Source: Ptiloglossa arizonensis (Eukaryota; Arthropoda; Insecta; Hymenoptera; Colletidae). Taken from it: a stretch of 64,000 nucleotides of DNA. The stretch spans positions 558,001 to 622,000 of the forward strand of contig NC_135055.1 in assembly GCF_051014685.1 (NCBI RefSeq). The letters are read 5' to 3'. Of the stretch, positions 23,271 to 36,934 are shown in pieces. The translations under genes were made by a program, and so were the position numbers. Numbering within the stretch: position 1 is the first letter of the stretch; every line of letters begins with the position of its first letter. A model generated the notes under the pieces. That model was not told where the DNA came from. It saw only the letters and a list, made by a program, of their open reading frames with translations, and did not search any database.

Positions 23271-26200
23271 AAACTACTCGTACCGTTGTAATCGTGCGAG
23301 TTTCCACTTTCAGATGCAACAGAAATTTTGCGGATTGGTCAATCCGTTCGCGAGATATGGCAGTTTGGAAGTAAGAAACGCTTGAGAAACTCCAAATTTT
23401 CGCAGTTCTGATGCTCGAAACGAATAACTAGAACGGCCTAGGGGAAAACTACTCATACCGTTGTAATCGGCGAGTTTCTGCTTTCAGATGCAACAGAAAT
23501 TTTGCGGATTGGTCAATCCGTTCGCGAGATATGGCAGTTTTGAGGTAAGAAACGCTTGAGAAACTCCAAATTTTCGCAGTTCTGATGCTCGAAACGAATA
23601 ACTAGAACGGCCTAGGGGAAAACTACTCATACCGTTGTAATCGGGCGAGTTTCTACTTTCAGATGCAACAGAAATTTTGCGGATTGGTCAATCCGTTCGC
23701 GAGATATGGCAGTTTGGAGGTAAGAAACGCTTGAGAAACTCCAAATTTTCGCAGTTCTGATGCTCGAAACGAATAACTAGAACGGCCTAGGGGAAAACTA
23801 CTCATACCGTTGTAATCGGCGAGTTTCTGCTTTCAGATGCAACAGAAATTTTGCGGATTGGTCAATCCGTTCGCGAGATATGGCAGTTTTGAGGTAAGAA
23901 ACGCTTGAGAAACTCCAAATTTTCGCAGTTCTGATGCTCGAAACGAATAACTAGAACGGCCTAGGGGAAAACTACTCATACCGTTGTAATCGGCGAGTTT
24001 CTGCTTTCAGATGCATCAGAAATTTTGCGGATTGTTCAATCCGTTCGCGAGATATGGCAGTTTTGAGGTAAGAAACGCTTGAGAAACTCCAAATTTTCGC
24101 AGTTCTGATGCCCGGAACGAATAACTGGAACGGCCTAGGGGAAAACTACTCATACCGTTGTAATCGGCGAGTTTCTACTTTCAGATGCAACAGAAATTTT
24201 ACGGATTGGTCAATCAGTTCGCGAGATATGGCAGTTTTGTGGTAAGAAACGCTTGAGAAACTCCAAATTTTCGCAGTTCTGATGCTCGAAATGAATAACT
24301 AGAACGGCCTAGGGGAATACTACTCATACCGTTGTAATCGGCGAGTTTCTACTTTCAGATGCAACAGAAATTTTACGGATTGGTCAATCCGTTCGCGAGA
24401 TATGGCAGTTTTGAGGTAAGAAACGCTTGAGAAACTCCAAATTTTCGCAGTTCTGATGCTCGAAACGAATAACTAGAACGGCCTAGGGGAAAACTACTCG
24501 TACCGTTGTAATCGGGCGAGTTTCTACTTTCAGATGCAACAGAAATTTTGCGGATTGTTCAATCAGTTCGCGAGATATGGCAGTTTTGTGGTAAGAAACG
24601 CTTGAGAAACTCCAAATTTTCGCAGTTCTGATGCTCGAAATGAATAACTAGAACGGCCTAGGGGAATACTACTCATACCGTTGTAATCGGCGAGTTTCTA
24701 CTTTCAGATGCAACAGAAATTTTACGGATTGGTCAATCCGTTCGCGAGATATGGCAGTTTTGAGGTAAGAAGCGCTTGAGAAACTCCAAATTTTCGCAGT
24801 TCTGATGCTCGAAACGAATAACTAGAACGGCCTAGGGGAAAACTACTCGTACCGTTGTAATCGTGCGAGTTTCTACTTTCAGATGCAACAGAAATTTTGC
24901 GGATTGGTCAATCCGTTCGCGAGATATGGCAGTTTGGAAGTAAGAAACGCTTGAGAAACTCCAAATTTTCGCAGTTCTGATGCTCGAAACGAATAACTAG
25001 AACGGCCTAGGGGAAAACTACTCATACCGTTGTAATCGGGCGAGTTTCTACTTTCAGATGCAACAGAAATTTTGCGGATTGGTCAATCCGTTCGCGAGAT
25101 ATGGCAGTTTGGAGGTAAGAAACGCTTGAGAAACTCCAAATTTTCGCAGTTCTGATGCTCGAAACGAATAACTAGAACGGCCTAGGGGAAAACTACTCAT
25201 ACCGTTGTAATCGGCGAGTTTCTGCTTTCAGATGCAACAGAAATTTTGCGGATTGGTCAATCCGTTCGCGAGATATGGCAGTTTTGAGGTAAGAAACGCT
25301 TGAGAAACTCCAAATTTTCGCAGTTCTGATGCCCGAAACGAATAACCAGAACGGCCTAGGGGAAAACTACTCATACCGTTGTAATCGGGCGAGTTTCTAC
25401 TTTCAGATGCAACAGAAATTTTGCGGATTGGTCAATCCGTTCGCGAGATATGGCAGTTTGGAGGTAAGAAACGCTTGAGAAACTCCAAATTTTCGCAGTT
25501 CTGATGCTCGAAACGAATAACTAGAACGGCCTAGGGGAAAACTACTCATACCGTTGTAATCGGCGAGTTTCTGCTTTCAGATGCAACAGAAATTTTGCGG
25601 ATTGGTCAATCCGTTCGCGAGATATGGCAGTTCTGAGGTAAGAAACGCTTGAGAAACTCCAAATTTTCGCAGTTCTGATGCTCGAAACGAATAACTAGAA
25701 CGGCCTAGGGGAAAACTACTCATACCGTTGTAATCGGCGAGTTTCTACTTTCAGATCCAACAGAAATTTTACGGATTGGTCAATCCGTTCGCGAGATATG
25801 GCAGTTTTGAGGTAAGAAACGCTTGAGAAACTCCAAATTTTCGCAGTTCTGATGCTCGAAACGAATAACTAGAACGGCCTAGGGGAAAACTACTCGTACC
25901 GTTGTAATCGTGCGAGTTTCCACTTTCAGATGCAACAGAAATTTTGCGGATTGGTCAATCCGTTCGCGAGATATGGCAGTTTGGAAGTAAGAAACGCTTG
26001 AGAAACTCCAAATTTTCGCAGTTCTGATGCTCGAAACGAATAACTAGAACGGCCTAGGGGAAAACTACTCATACCGTTGTAATCGGCGAGTTTCTGCTTT
26101 CAAATGCAACAGAAATTTTGCGGATTGGTCAATCCGTTCGCGAGATATGGCAGTTTTGAGGTAAGAAACGCTTGAGAAACTCCAAATTTTCGCAGTTCTG

Positions 26201-27240
26201 ATGCTCGAAACGAATAACTAGAACGGCCTAGGGGAAAACTACTCATACCGTTGTAATCGGGCGAGTTTCTACTTTCAGATGCAACAGAAATTTTGCGGAT
26301 TGGTCAATCCGTTCGCGAGATATGGCAGTTTGGAGGTAAGAAACGCTTGAGAAACTCCAAATTTTCGCAGTTCTGATGCTCGAAACGAATAACTAGAACG
26401 GCCTAGGGGAAAACTACTCATACCGTTGTAATCGGCGAGTTTCTACTTTCAGATGCAACAGAAATTTTGCGGATTGGTCAATCCGTTCGCGAGATATGGC
26501 AGTTTGGAGGTAAGAAACGCTTGAGAAACTCAAAATTTTCGCAGTTCTGATGCCCGAAACGAATAACCAGAACGGCCTAGGGGCAAACTACTCATTCCGT
26601 TGTAATCGGGCGAGTTTCTACTTTCAGATGCAACAGAAATTTAGCGGATTGGTCAATCCGTTCGCGAGATATGGCAGTTTTGAGGTAAGAAACGCTAGAG
26701 AAACTCAAAATTTTCGCAGTTCTGATGCTCGAAACGAATAACTAGAACGGCCTAGGGGAAAACTACTCATAACTTTGTAATCGGGCGGGTTTCTACTTTC
26801 AGATGCAACAGAAATTTTGCGGATTGGTCAATCCGTTCGCGAGATATGGCAGTTTGGAGGTAAGAAACGCTTGAGAAACTCCCAATTTTCGCAGTTCTGA
26901 TGCTCGAAACGAATAACTAGAACGGCCTAGGGGAAAACTACTCGTACCGTTGTAATCGGGCGAGTTTCTACTTTCAGATGCAACAGAAATTTTGCGGATT
27001 GGTCAATCCGTTCGCGAGATATGGCAGTTTTGTGGTAAGAAACGCTTGAGAAACTCCAAATTTTCGCAGTTCTGATGCTCGAAATGAATAACTAGAACGG
27101 CCTAGGGGAATACTACTCATACCGTTGTAATCGGCGAGTTTCTACTTTCAGATGCAACAGAAATTTTACGGATTGGTCAATCCGTTCGCGAGATATGGCA
27201 GTTCTGAGGTAAGAAACGCTTGAGAAACTCCAAATTTTCG
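23157..27240 (+). repeat. Copy 2 of the 12,740-bp-separated segment
   Basis: Counterpart of about 10417-14500 at a constant offset. Private differences in this copy include ATGCATCAG near 24014 and AGATCCAACAG near 25755. Copy 1 has private changes CTGCGTTCAG near 11263 and CTAGAAAGG near 11736. These few substitutions show the two copies are separate rather than an exact duplication. Confidence 0.75.
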
Positions 27241-28167
27241 CAGTTCTGATGCTCGAAACGAATAACTAGAACGGCCTAGGGGAAAACTACTCATACCGTT
27301 GTAATCGGCGAGTTTCTGCTTTCAGATGCAACAGAAATTTTGCGGATTGGTCAATCCGTTCGCGAGATATGGCAGTTTTGAGGTAAGAAACGCTTGAGAA
27401 ACTCCAAATTTTCGCAGTTCTGATGCCCGGAACGAATAACTGGAACGGCCTAGGGTAAAACTACTCATACCGTTGTAATCGGGCGAGTTTCTACTTTCAG
27501 ATGCAACAGAAATTTTGCGGATTGGTCAATCCGTTCGCGAGATATGGCAGTTTGGAGGTAAGAAACGCTTGAGAAACTCAAAATTTTCGCAGTTCTGATG
27601 CCCGAAACGAATAACCAGAACGGCCTAGGGGCAAACTACTCATTCCGTTGTAATCGGGCGAGTTTCTACTTTCAGATGCAACAGAAATTTAGCGGATTGG
27701 TCAATCCGTTCGCGAGATATGGCAGTTTTGAGGTAAGAAACGCTAGAGAAACTCAAAATTTTCGCAGTTCTGATGCTCGAAACGAATAACTAGAACGGCC
27801 TAGGGGAAAACTACTCATACCTTTGTAATCGGGCGGGTTTCTACTTTCAGATGCAACAGAAATTTTGCGGATTGGTCAATCCGTTCGCGAGATATGGCAG
27901 TTTGGAGGTAAGAAACGCTTGAGAAACTCCAAATTTTCGCAGTTCTGATGCTCGAAACGAATAACTAGGACGGCCTAGGGGAAAACTACTCGTACCGTTG
28001 TAATCGGGCGAGTTTCTACTTTCAGATGCAACAGAAATTTTGCGGATTGGTCAATCCGTTCGCGAGATATGGCAGTTTTGTGGTAAGAAACGCTTGAGAA
28101 ACTCCAAATTTTCGCAGTTCTGATGCTCGAAATGAATAACTAGAACGGCCTAGGGGAATACTACTCA
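26523..28167 (+). repeat. Transition segment with two ORF-type marker units 1,048 bp apart
   Basis: Marker units with ATG at 26550 and 27598 are six monomers apart. The first is followed by the AACTTTGTAATCGGGCGGG form, the second by the CCTTTGTAATCGGGCGGG form. After 27.8 kb the ATGGAACAG, CAGGTGCAAC and CTCCTACC variants typical of the next block begin to appear. I see nothing here other than satellite. Confidence 0.7.
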
Positions 28168-30977
28168 TACCGTTGTAATCGGCGAGTTTCTACTTTCAGA
28201 TGCAACAGAAATTTTACGGATTGGTCAATCCGTTCGCGAGATATGGGAGTTTTGAGGTAAGAAACGCTTGAGAAACTCCAAATTTTCGCAGTTCTGATGC
28301 TCGAAACGAATAACTAGAACGGCCTAGGGGAAAACTACTCCTACCGTTGTAATCGGGCGAGTTTCTACTTTCAGATGCAACAGAAATTTTGCGGATTGGT
28401 CAATCCGTTCGCGAGATATGGCAGTTTTGAGGTAAGAAACGCTTGAGAAACTCCAAATTTTCGCAGTTCTGATGCTCGAAACGAATAACTAGAACGGCCT
28501 AGGGGAAAACTACTCATACCGTTGTAATCGGGCGAGTTTCTACTTTCAGGTGCAACAGAAATTTTGCGGATTGGTCAATCCGTTCGCGAGATATGGCAGT
28601 TTGGAGGTAAGAAACGCTTGAGAAACTCAAAATTTTCGCAGTTCTGATGCTCGAAACGAATAACTAGAACGGCCTAGGGGAAAACTACTCGTACCGTTGT
28701 AATCGGGCGAGTTTCTACTTTCAGATGCAACAGAAATTTTGCGGATTGGTCAATCCGTTCGCGAGATATGGCAGTTTGGAGGTAAGAAACGCTTGAGAAA
28801 CTCCAAATTTTCGCATTTCTGATGCTCGAAACGAATAACTAGAACGGCCTAGGGGAAAACTACTCATACCGTTGTAATCGGGCGAGTTTCTACTTTCAGA
28901 TGGAACAGAAATTTTGCGGATTGGTCAATCCGTTCGCGAGATATAGCAGTTTGGAGGTAAGAAACGCTTGAGAAACTCCAAATTTTCGCAGTTCTGATGC
29001 TCGAAACGAATAACTAGAACGGCCTAGGGGAAAACTACTCGTACCGTTGTAATCGGGCGAGTTTCTACTTTCAGATGCAACAGAAATTTTGCGGATTGGT
29101 CAATCCGTTCGCGAGATATGGCAGTTTGGAGGTAAGAAACGCTTGAGAAACTCCAAATTTTCGCAGTTCTGATGTTCGAAACGAATAACTAGAACGGCCT
29201 AGGGGAAAACTACTCATACCGTTGTAATCGGCGAGTTTCTGCTTTCAGATGCAACAGAAATTTTGCGGATTGGTCAATCCGTTCGCGAGATATGGCAGTT
29301 TTGAGGTAAGAAACGCTTGAGAATCTCCAAATTTTCGCAGTTCTGATGCCCGGAACGAATAACTGGAACGGCCTAGGGGAAAACTACTCATACCGTTGTA
29401 ATCGGGCGAGTTTCTACTTTCAGATGCAACAGAAATTTTACGGATTGGTCAATCCGTTCGCGAGATATGGCAGTTTTGAGGTAAGAAACGCTTGAGAAAC
29501 TCCAAATTTTCGCAGTTCTGATGCTCGAAACGAATAACTAGAACGGCCTAGGGGAAAACTACTCCTACCGTTGTAATCGGCGAGTTTCTACTTTCAGATG
29601 CAACAGAAATTTTACGGATTGGTCAATCCGTTCGCGAGATATGGGAGTTTTGAGGTAAGAAACGCTTGAGAAACTCCAAATTTTCGCAGTTCTGATGCTC
29701 GAAACGAATAACTAGAACGGCCTAGGGGAAAACTACTCCTACCGTTGTAATCGGGCGAGTTTCTACTTTCAGATGCAACAGAAATTTTGCGGATTGGTTA
29801 ATCCGTTCGCGAGATATGGCAGTTTTGAGGTAAGAAACGCTTGAGAAACTCCAAATTTTCGCAGTTCTGATGCTCGAAACGAATAACTAGAACGGCCTAG
29901 GGGAAAACTACTGATACCGTTGTAATCGGGCGAGTTTCTACTTTCAGGTGCAACAGAAATTTTGCGGATTGGTCAATCCGTTCGCGAGATATGGCAGTTT
30001 GGAGGTAAGAAACGCTTGAGAAACTCAAAATTTTCGCAGTTCTGATGCTCGAAACGAATAACTAGAACGGCCTAGGGGAAAACTACTCGTACCGTTGTAA
30101 TCGGGCGAGTTTCTACTTTCAGATGCAACAGAAATTTTGCGGATTGGTCAATCCGTTCGCGAGATATGGCAGCTTGGAGGTAAGAAACGCTTGAGAAACT
30201 CCAAATTTTCGCAGTTCTGATGCTCGAAACGAATAACTAGAACGGCCTAGGGGAAAACTACTCATACCGTTGTAATCGGGCGAGTTTCTACTTTCAGATG
30301 GAACAGAAATTTTGCGGATTGGTCAATCCGTTCGCGAGATATAGCAGTTTGGAGGTAAGAAACGCTTGAGAAACTCCAAATTTTCGCAGTTCTGATGCTC
30401 GAAAAGAATAACTAGAACGGCCTAGGGGAAAACTACTCGTACCGTTGTAATCGGGCGAGTTTCTACTTTCAGATGCAACAGAAATTTTGCGGATTGGTCA
30501 ATCCGTTCGCGAGATATGGCAGTTTGGAGGTAAGAAACGCTTGAGAAACTCCAAATTTTCGCAGTTCTGATGCTCGAAACGAATAACTAGAACGGCCTAG
30601 GGGAAAACTACTCATACCGTTGTAATCGGCGAGTTTCTGCTTTCAGATGCAACAGAAATTTTGCGGATTGGTCAATCCGTTCGCGAGATATGGCAGTTTT
30701 GAGGTAAGAAACGCTTGAGAATCTCCAAATTTTCGCAGTTCTGATGCCCGGAACGAATAACTGGAACGGCCTAGGGGAAAACTACTCATACCGTTGTAAT
30801 CGGGCGAGTTTCTACTTTCAGATGCAACAGAAATTTTACGGATTGGTCAATCCGTTCGCGAGATATGGCAGTTTTGAGGTAAGAAACGCTTGAGAAACTC
30901 CAAATTTTCGCAGTTCTGATGCTCGAAACGAATAACTAGAACGGCCTAGGGGAAAACTACTCCTACCGTCGTAATCG
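28168..30977 (+). repeat. Tandem duplication of an 8-monomer HOR (lag 1,398 bp)
   Basis: 28168-29579 matches 29566-30977 at offset 1,398 bp. Shared markers are ATATGGGAG (28241/29639), CTCCTACC (28341/29739), CAGGTGCAAC (28550/29948), GGAACAG with ATATAGCAG, and GAGAATCTCC. Private substitutions include CGCATTTCTG near 28816 and GATGTTCG near 29173 in copy 1, and CTGATACC near 29913, GGCAGCTTGG near 30172 and GAAAAGAATAAC near 30404 in copy 2. Confidence 0.85.
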
Positions 30978-31050
30978 GGCGAGTTTCTACTTTCAGATGC
31001 AACAGAAATTTTGCGGATTGGTCAATCCGTTCGCGAGATATGGCAGTTTT

Positions 31051-34000
31051 GAGGTAAGAAACGCTTGAGAAACTCCAAATTTTCGCAGTTCTGATGCTCG
31101 AAACGAATAACTAGAACGGCCTAGGGGAAAACTACTCATACCGTTGTAATCGGCGAGTTTCTGTTTTCAGATGCAACAGAAATTTTGCGGATTGGACAAT
31201 CCGTTCGCGAGATATGGCAGTTTTGAGGTAAGAAACGCTTGAGAAACTCCAAATTTTCGCAGTTCTGATGCTCGAAACGAATAACTAGAACGGCCTAGGG
31301 GAAAACTACTCACACCGTTGTAATCGGGCGAGTTTCTACTTTCAGATGCAACAGAAATTTTGCGGATTGGTCAATCCGTTCGCGAGATATGGCAGTTTGG
31401 AGGTAAGAAACGCTTGAGAAACTCCAAATTTTCGCAGTTCTGATGCTCGAAACGAATAACTAGAACGGCCTAGGGGAAAACTACTCATACCGTTGTAATC
31501 GGCGAGTTTCTGCTTTCAGATGCAACAGAAATTTTGCGGATTGGTCAATCCGTTCGCGAGATATGGCAGTTTTGAGGTAAGAAACGCTTGAGAAACTCCA
31601 AATTTTCGCAGTTCTGATGCCCGGAACGAAAAACTGGAACGGCCTAGGGGAAAACTACTCATACCTTTGTAATCGGGCGGGTTTCTACTTTCAGATGCAA
31701 CAGAAATTTTGCGGATTGGTCAATCCGTTCGCGAGATATGGCAGTTTTGAGGTAAGAAACGCTTGAGAAACTCCAAATTTTCGCAGTTCTGATGCTCGAA
31801 ACGAATAACTAGAACGGCCTAGGGGAAAACTACTCATACCGTTGTAATCGGCGAGTTTCTGCTTTCAGATGCAACAGAAATTTTGCGGATTGGACAATCC
31901 GTTCGCGAGATATGGCAGTTTTGAGGTAAGAAACGCTTGAGAAACTCCAAATTTTCGCAGTTCTGATGCTCGAAACGAATAACTAGAACGGCCTAGGGGA
32001 AAACTACTCATACCGTTGTAATCGGCGAGTTTCTGCTTTCAGATGCAACAGAAATTTTGCGGATTGGTCAATCCGTTCGCGAGATATGGCAGTTTTGAGG
32101 TAAGAAACGCTTGAGAAACTCCAAATTTTCGCAGTTCTGATGCTCGAAACGAATAACTAGAATGGCCTAGGGGAAAACTACTCGTACCGTTGTAATCGGG
32201 CGAGTTTCTACTTTCAGATGCAACAGAAATTTTGCGGATTGGTCAATCCGTTCGCGAGATATGGCAGTTTTGAGGTAAGAAACGCTTGAGAAACTCCAAA
32301 TTTTCGCAGTTCTGATGCCCGGAACGAATAACTGGAACGGCCTAGGGGAAAACTACTCATACCGTTGTAATCGGCGAGTTTCTGCTTTCAGATGCAACAG
32401 AAATTTTGCGGATTGGTCAATCCGTTCGCGAGATATGGCAGTTTTGAGGTAAGAAACGCTTGAGAAACTCCAAATTTTCGCAGTTCTGATGCCCGGAACG
32501 AAAAACTGGAACGGCCTAGGGGAAAACTACTCACACCGTTGTAATCGGGCGAGTTTCTACTTTCAGATGCAACAGAAATTTTGCGGATTGGTCAATCCGT
32601 TCGCGAGATATGGCAGTTTGGAGGTAAGAAACGCTTGAGAAACTCCAAATTTTCGCAGTTCTGATGCTCGAAACGAATAACTAGAACGGCCTAGGGGAAA
32701 ACTACTCATACCGTTGTAATCGGCGAGTTTCTGTTTTCAGATGCAACAGAAATTTTGCGGATTGGACAATCCGTTCGCGAGATATGGCAGTTTTGAGGTA
32801 AGAAACGCTTGAGAAACTCCAAATTTTCGCAGTTCTGATGCTCGAAACGAATAACTAGAACGGCCTAGGGGAAAACTACTCACACCGTTGTAATCGGGCG
32901 AGTTTCTACTTTCAGATGCAACAGAAATTTTGCGGATTGGTCAATCCGTTCGCGAGATATGGCAGTTTGGAGGTAAGAAACGCTTGAGAAACTCCAAATT
33001 TTCGCAGTTCTGATGCTCGAAACGAATAACTAGAACGGCCTAGGGGAAAACTACTCATACCGTTGTAATCGGCGAGTTTCTGCTTTCAGATGCAACAGAA
33101 ATTTTGCGGATTGGTCAATCCGTTCGCGAGATATGGCAGTTTTGAGGTAAGAAACGCTTGAGAAACTCCAAATTTTCGCAGTTCTGATGCCCGGAACGAA
33201 AAACTGGAACGGCCTAGGGGAAAACTACTCATACCTTTGTAATCGGGCGGGTTTCTACTTTCAGATGCAACAGAAATTTTGCGGATTGGTCAATCCGTTC
33301 GCGAGATATGGCAGTTTTGAGGTAAGAAACGCTTGAGAAACTCCAAATTTTCGCAGTTCTGATGCTCGAAACGAATAACTAGAACGGCCTAGGGGAAAAC
33401 TACTCATACCGTTGTAATCGGCGAGTTTCTGCTTTCAGATGCAACAGAAATTTTGCGGATTGGACAATCCGTTCGCGAGATATGGCAGTTTTGAGGTAAG
33501 AAACGCTTGAGAAACTCCAAATTTTCGCAGTTCTGATGCTCGAAACGAATAACTAGAATGGCCTAGGGGAAAACTACTCGTACCGTTGTAATCGGGCGAG
33601 TTTCTACTTTCAGATGCAACAGAAATTTTGCGGATTGGTCAATCCGTTCGCGAGATATGGCAGTTTTGAGGTAAGAAACGCTTGAGAAACTCCAAATTTT
33701 CGCAGTTCTGATGCTCGAAACGAATAACTAGAACGGCCTAGGGGAAAACTACTCATACCGTTGTAATCGGCGAGTTTCTGCTTTCAGATGCAACAGAAAT
33801 TTTGCGGATTGGTCAATCCGTTCGCGAGATATGGCAGTTTTGAGGTAAGAAACGCTTGAGAAACTCCAAATTTTCGCAGTTCTGATGCCCGGAACGAAAA
33901 ACTGGAACGGCCTAGGGGAAAACTACTCACACCGTTGTAATCGGGCGAGTTTCTACTTTCAGATGCAACAGAAATTTTGCGGATTGGTCAATCCGTTCGC

Positions 34001-35250
34001 GAGATATGGCAGTTTGGAGGTAAGAAACGCTTGAGAAACTCCAAATTTTCGCAGTTCTGATGCTCGAAACGAATAACTAGAACGGCCTAGGGGAAAACTA
34101 CTCATACCGTTGTAATCGGCGAATTTCTGCTTTCAGATGCAACAGAAATTTTGCGGATTGGTCAATCCGTTCGCGAGATATGGCAGTTTTGAGGTAAGAA
34201 ACGCTTGAGAAACTCCAAATTTTCGCAGTTCTGATGCTCGAAACGAATAACTAGAACGGCCTAGGGGAAAACTACTCATACCGTTGTATTCGGCGAGTTT
34301 CTGCTTTCAGATGCAACAGAAATTTTGCGGATTGGTCAATCCGTTCGCGAGATATGGCAGTTTTGAGGTAAGAAACGCTTGAGAAACTCCAAATTTTCGC
34401 AGTTCTGATGCCCGGAACGAAAAACTGGAACGGCCTAGGGGAAAACTACTCATACCTTTGTAATCGGGCGGGTTTCTACTTTCAGATGCAACAGAAATTT
34501 TGCGGATTGGTCAATCCGTTCGCGAGATATGGCAGTTTTGAGGTAAGAAACGCTTGAGAAACTCCAAATTTTCGCAGTTCTGATGCTCGAAACGAATAAC
34601 TAGAACGGCCTAGGGGAAAACTACTCATACCGTTGTAATCGGCGAGTTTCTGCTTTCAGATGCAACAGAAATTTTGCGGATTGGACAATCCGTTCGCGAG
34701 ATATGGCAGTTTTGAGGTAAGAAACGCTTGAGAAACTCCAAATTTTCGCAGTTCTGATGCTCGAAACGAATAACTAGAACGGCCTAGGGGAAAACTACTC
34801 ATACCGTTGTAATCGGCGAGTTTCTGCTTTCAGATGCAACAGAAATTTTGCGGATTGGTCAATCCGTTCGCGAGATATGGCAGTTTTGAGGTAAGAAACG
34901 CTTGAGAAACTCCAAATTTTCGCAGTTCTGATGCCCGGAACGAAAAACTGGAACGGCCTAGGGGAAAACTACTCATACCTTTGTAATCGGGCGGGATTCT
35001 ACTTTCAGATGCAACAGAAATTTTGCGGATTGGTCAATCCGTTCGCGAGATATGGCAGTTTGGAGGTAAGAAACGCTTGAGAAACTCCAAATTTTCGCAG
35101 TTCTGATGCTCGAAACGAATAACTAGAATGGCCTAGGGGAAAACTACTCGTACCGTTGTAATCGGGCGAGTTTCTACTTTCAGATGCAACAGAAATTTTG
35201 CGGATTGGTCAATCCGTTCGCGAGATATGGCAGTTTTGTGGTAAGAAACG
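31051..35250 (+). repeat. HOR block with TTGGACAATCC, CGAAAAACTGG and CTCACACC markers
   Basis: Private variants define this block: TTGGACAATCC near 31193, 31891, 32763, 33461 and 34682; GGAACGAAAAACTGG near 31621, 32491, 33191, 33889, 34411 and 34934; CTCACACC near 31310, 32530, 32880 and 33926. The segment 31051-31988 matches 32621-33558 at offset 1,570 bp (9 monomers), including CTGTTTTCAG at 31161/32731. Later units recombine the same variants in other orders. 174-bp units are frequent. There is no gene. Confidence 0.8.
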
Positions 35251-36934
35251 CTTGAGAAACTCCAAATTTCCGCAGTTCTGATGCTCGAAATGAATAACTA
35301 GAACGGCCTAGGGGAATACTACTCATACCGTTGTAATCGGCGAGTTTCTACTTTCAGATGCAACAGAAATTTTACGGATTGGTCAATCCGTTCGCGAGAT
35401 ATGGCAGTTTTGAGATAAGAAACGCTTGAGAAACTCCAAATTTTCGCAGTTCTGATGCTCGAAACGAATAACTAGAACGGCCTAGGGGAAAACTACTCGT
35501 ACTGTTGTAATCGGGCGAGTTTCTACTTTCAGATGCAACAGAAATTTAACGGATTGGTCAATCCGTTCGCGAGATATGGGAGTTTTGAGGTAAGAAACGC
35601 TTGAGAAACTCCAAATTTTCGCAGTTCTGATGCTCGAAACGAATAACTAGAACGGCCTAGGGGAAAACTACTCCTACCGTTGTAATCGGGCGAGTTTCTA
35701 CTTTCAGATGCAACAGAAATTTTGCGGATTGGTCAATCCGTTCGCGAGATATGGCAGTTTTGAGGTAAGAAACGCTTGAGAAACTCCAAATTTTCGCAGT
35801 TCTGATGCTCGAAACGAATAACTAGAACGGCCTAGGGGAAAACTACTCATACCGTTGTAATCGGGCGAGTTTCTACTTTCAGGTGCAACAGAAATTTTGC
35901 GGATTGGTCAATCCGTTCGCGAGATATGGCAGTTTGGAGGTAAGAAACGCTTGAGAAACTCAAAATTTTCGCAGTTCTGATGCTCGAAACGAATAACTAG
36001 AACGGCCTAGGGGAAAACTACTCGTACCGTTGTAATCGGGCGAGTTTCTACTTTCAGATGCAACAGAAATTTTGCGGATTGGTCAATCCGTGCGCGAGAT
36101 ATGGCAGTTTGGAGGTAAGAAACGCTTGAGAAACACCAAATTTTCGCAGTTCTGATGCTCGAAACGAATAACTAGAACGGCCTAGGGGAAAACTACTCAT
36201 ACCGTTGTAATCGGCGAGTTTCTGCTTTCAGATGCAACAGAAATTTTGCGGATTGGTCAATCCGTTCGCGAGATATGGCAGTTTGGAGGTAAGAAACGCT
36301 TGAGAAACTCCAAATTTTCGCAGTTCTGATGCTCCAAACGAATAACTAGAACGGCCTAGGGGAAAACTACTCATACCGTTGTAATCGGGCGAGTTTCTAC
36401 TTTCAGATGGAACAGAAATTTTGCGGATTGGTCAATCCGTTCGCGAGATATGGCAGTTTGGAGGTAAGAAACGCTTGAGAAACTCCAAATTTTCGCAGTT
36501 CTGATGCTCGAAACGAATAACTAGAACGGCCTAGGGGAAAACTACTCGTTCCGTTGTAATCGGGCGAGTTTCTACTTTCAGATGCAACAGAAATTTTGCG
36601 GATTGGTCAATCCGTTCGCGAGATATGGCAGCTTTGTGGTAAGAAACGCTTGAGAAACTCCAAATTTTCGCAGTTCTGATGCTCGAAATGAATAACTAGA
36701 ACGGCCTAGGGGAAAACTACTCATACCGTTGTAATCGGCGAGTTTCTGCTTTCAGATGCAACAGAAATTTTGCGGATTGGTCAATCCGTTCGCGAGATAT
36801 GGCAGTTTGGAGGTAAGAAACGCTTGAGAAACTCCAAATTTTCGCAGTTCTGATGCTCGAAACGAATAACTAGAACGGCCTAGGGGAAAACTACTCATGC
36901 CGTTGTAATCGGGCGAGTTTCTACTTTCAGATGG

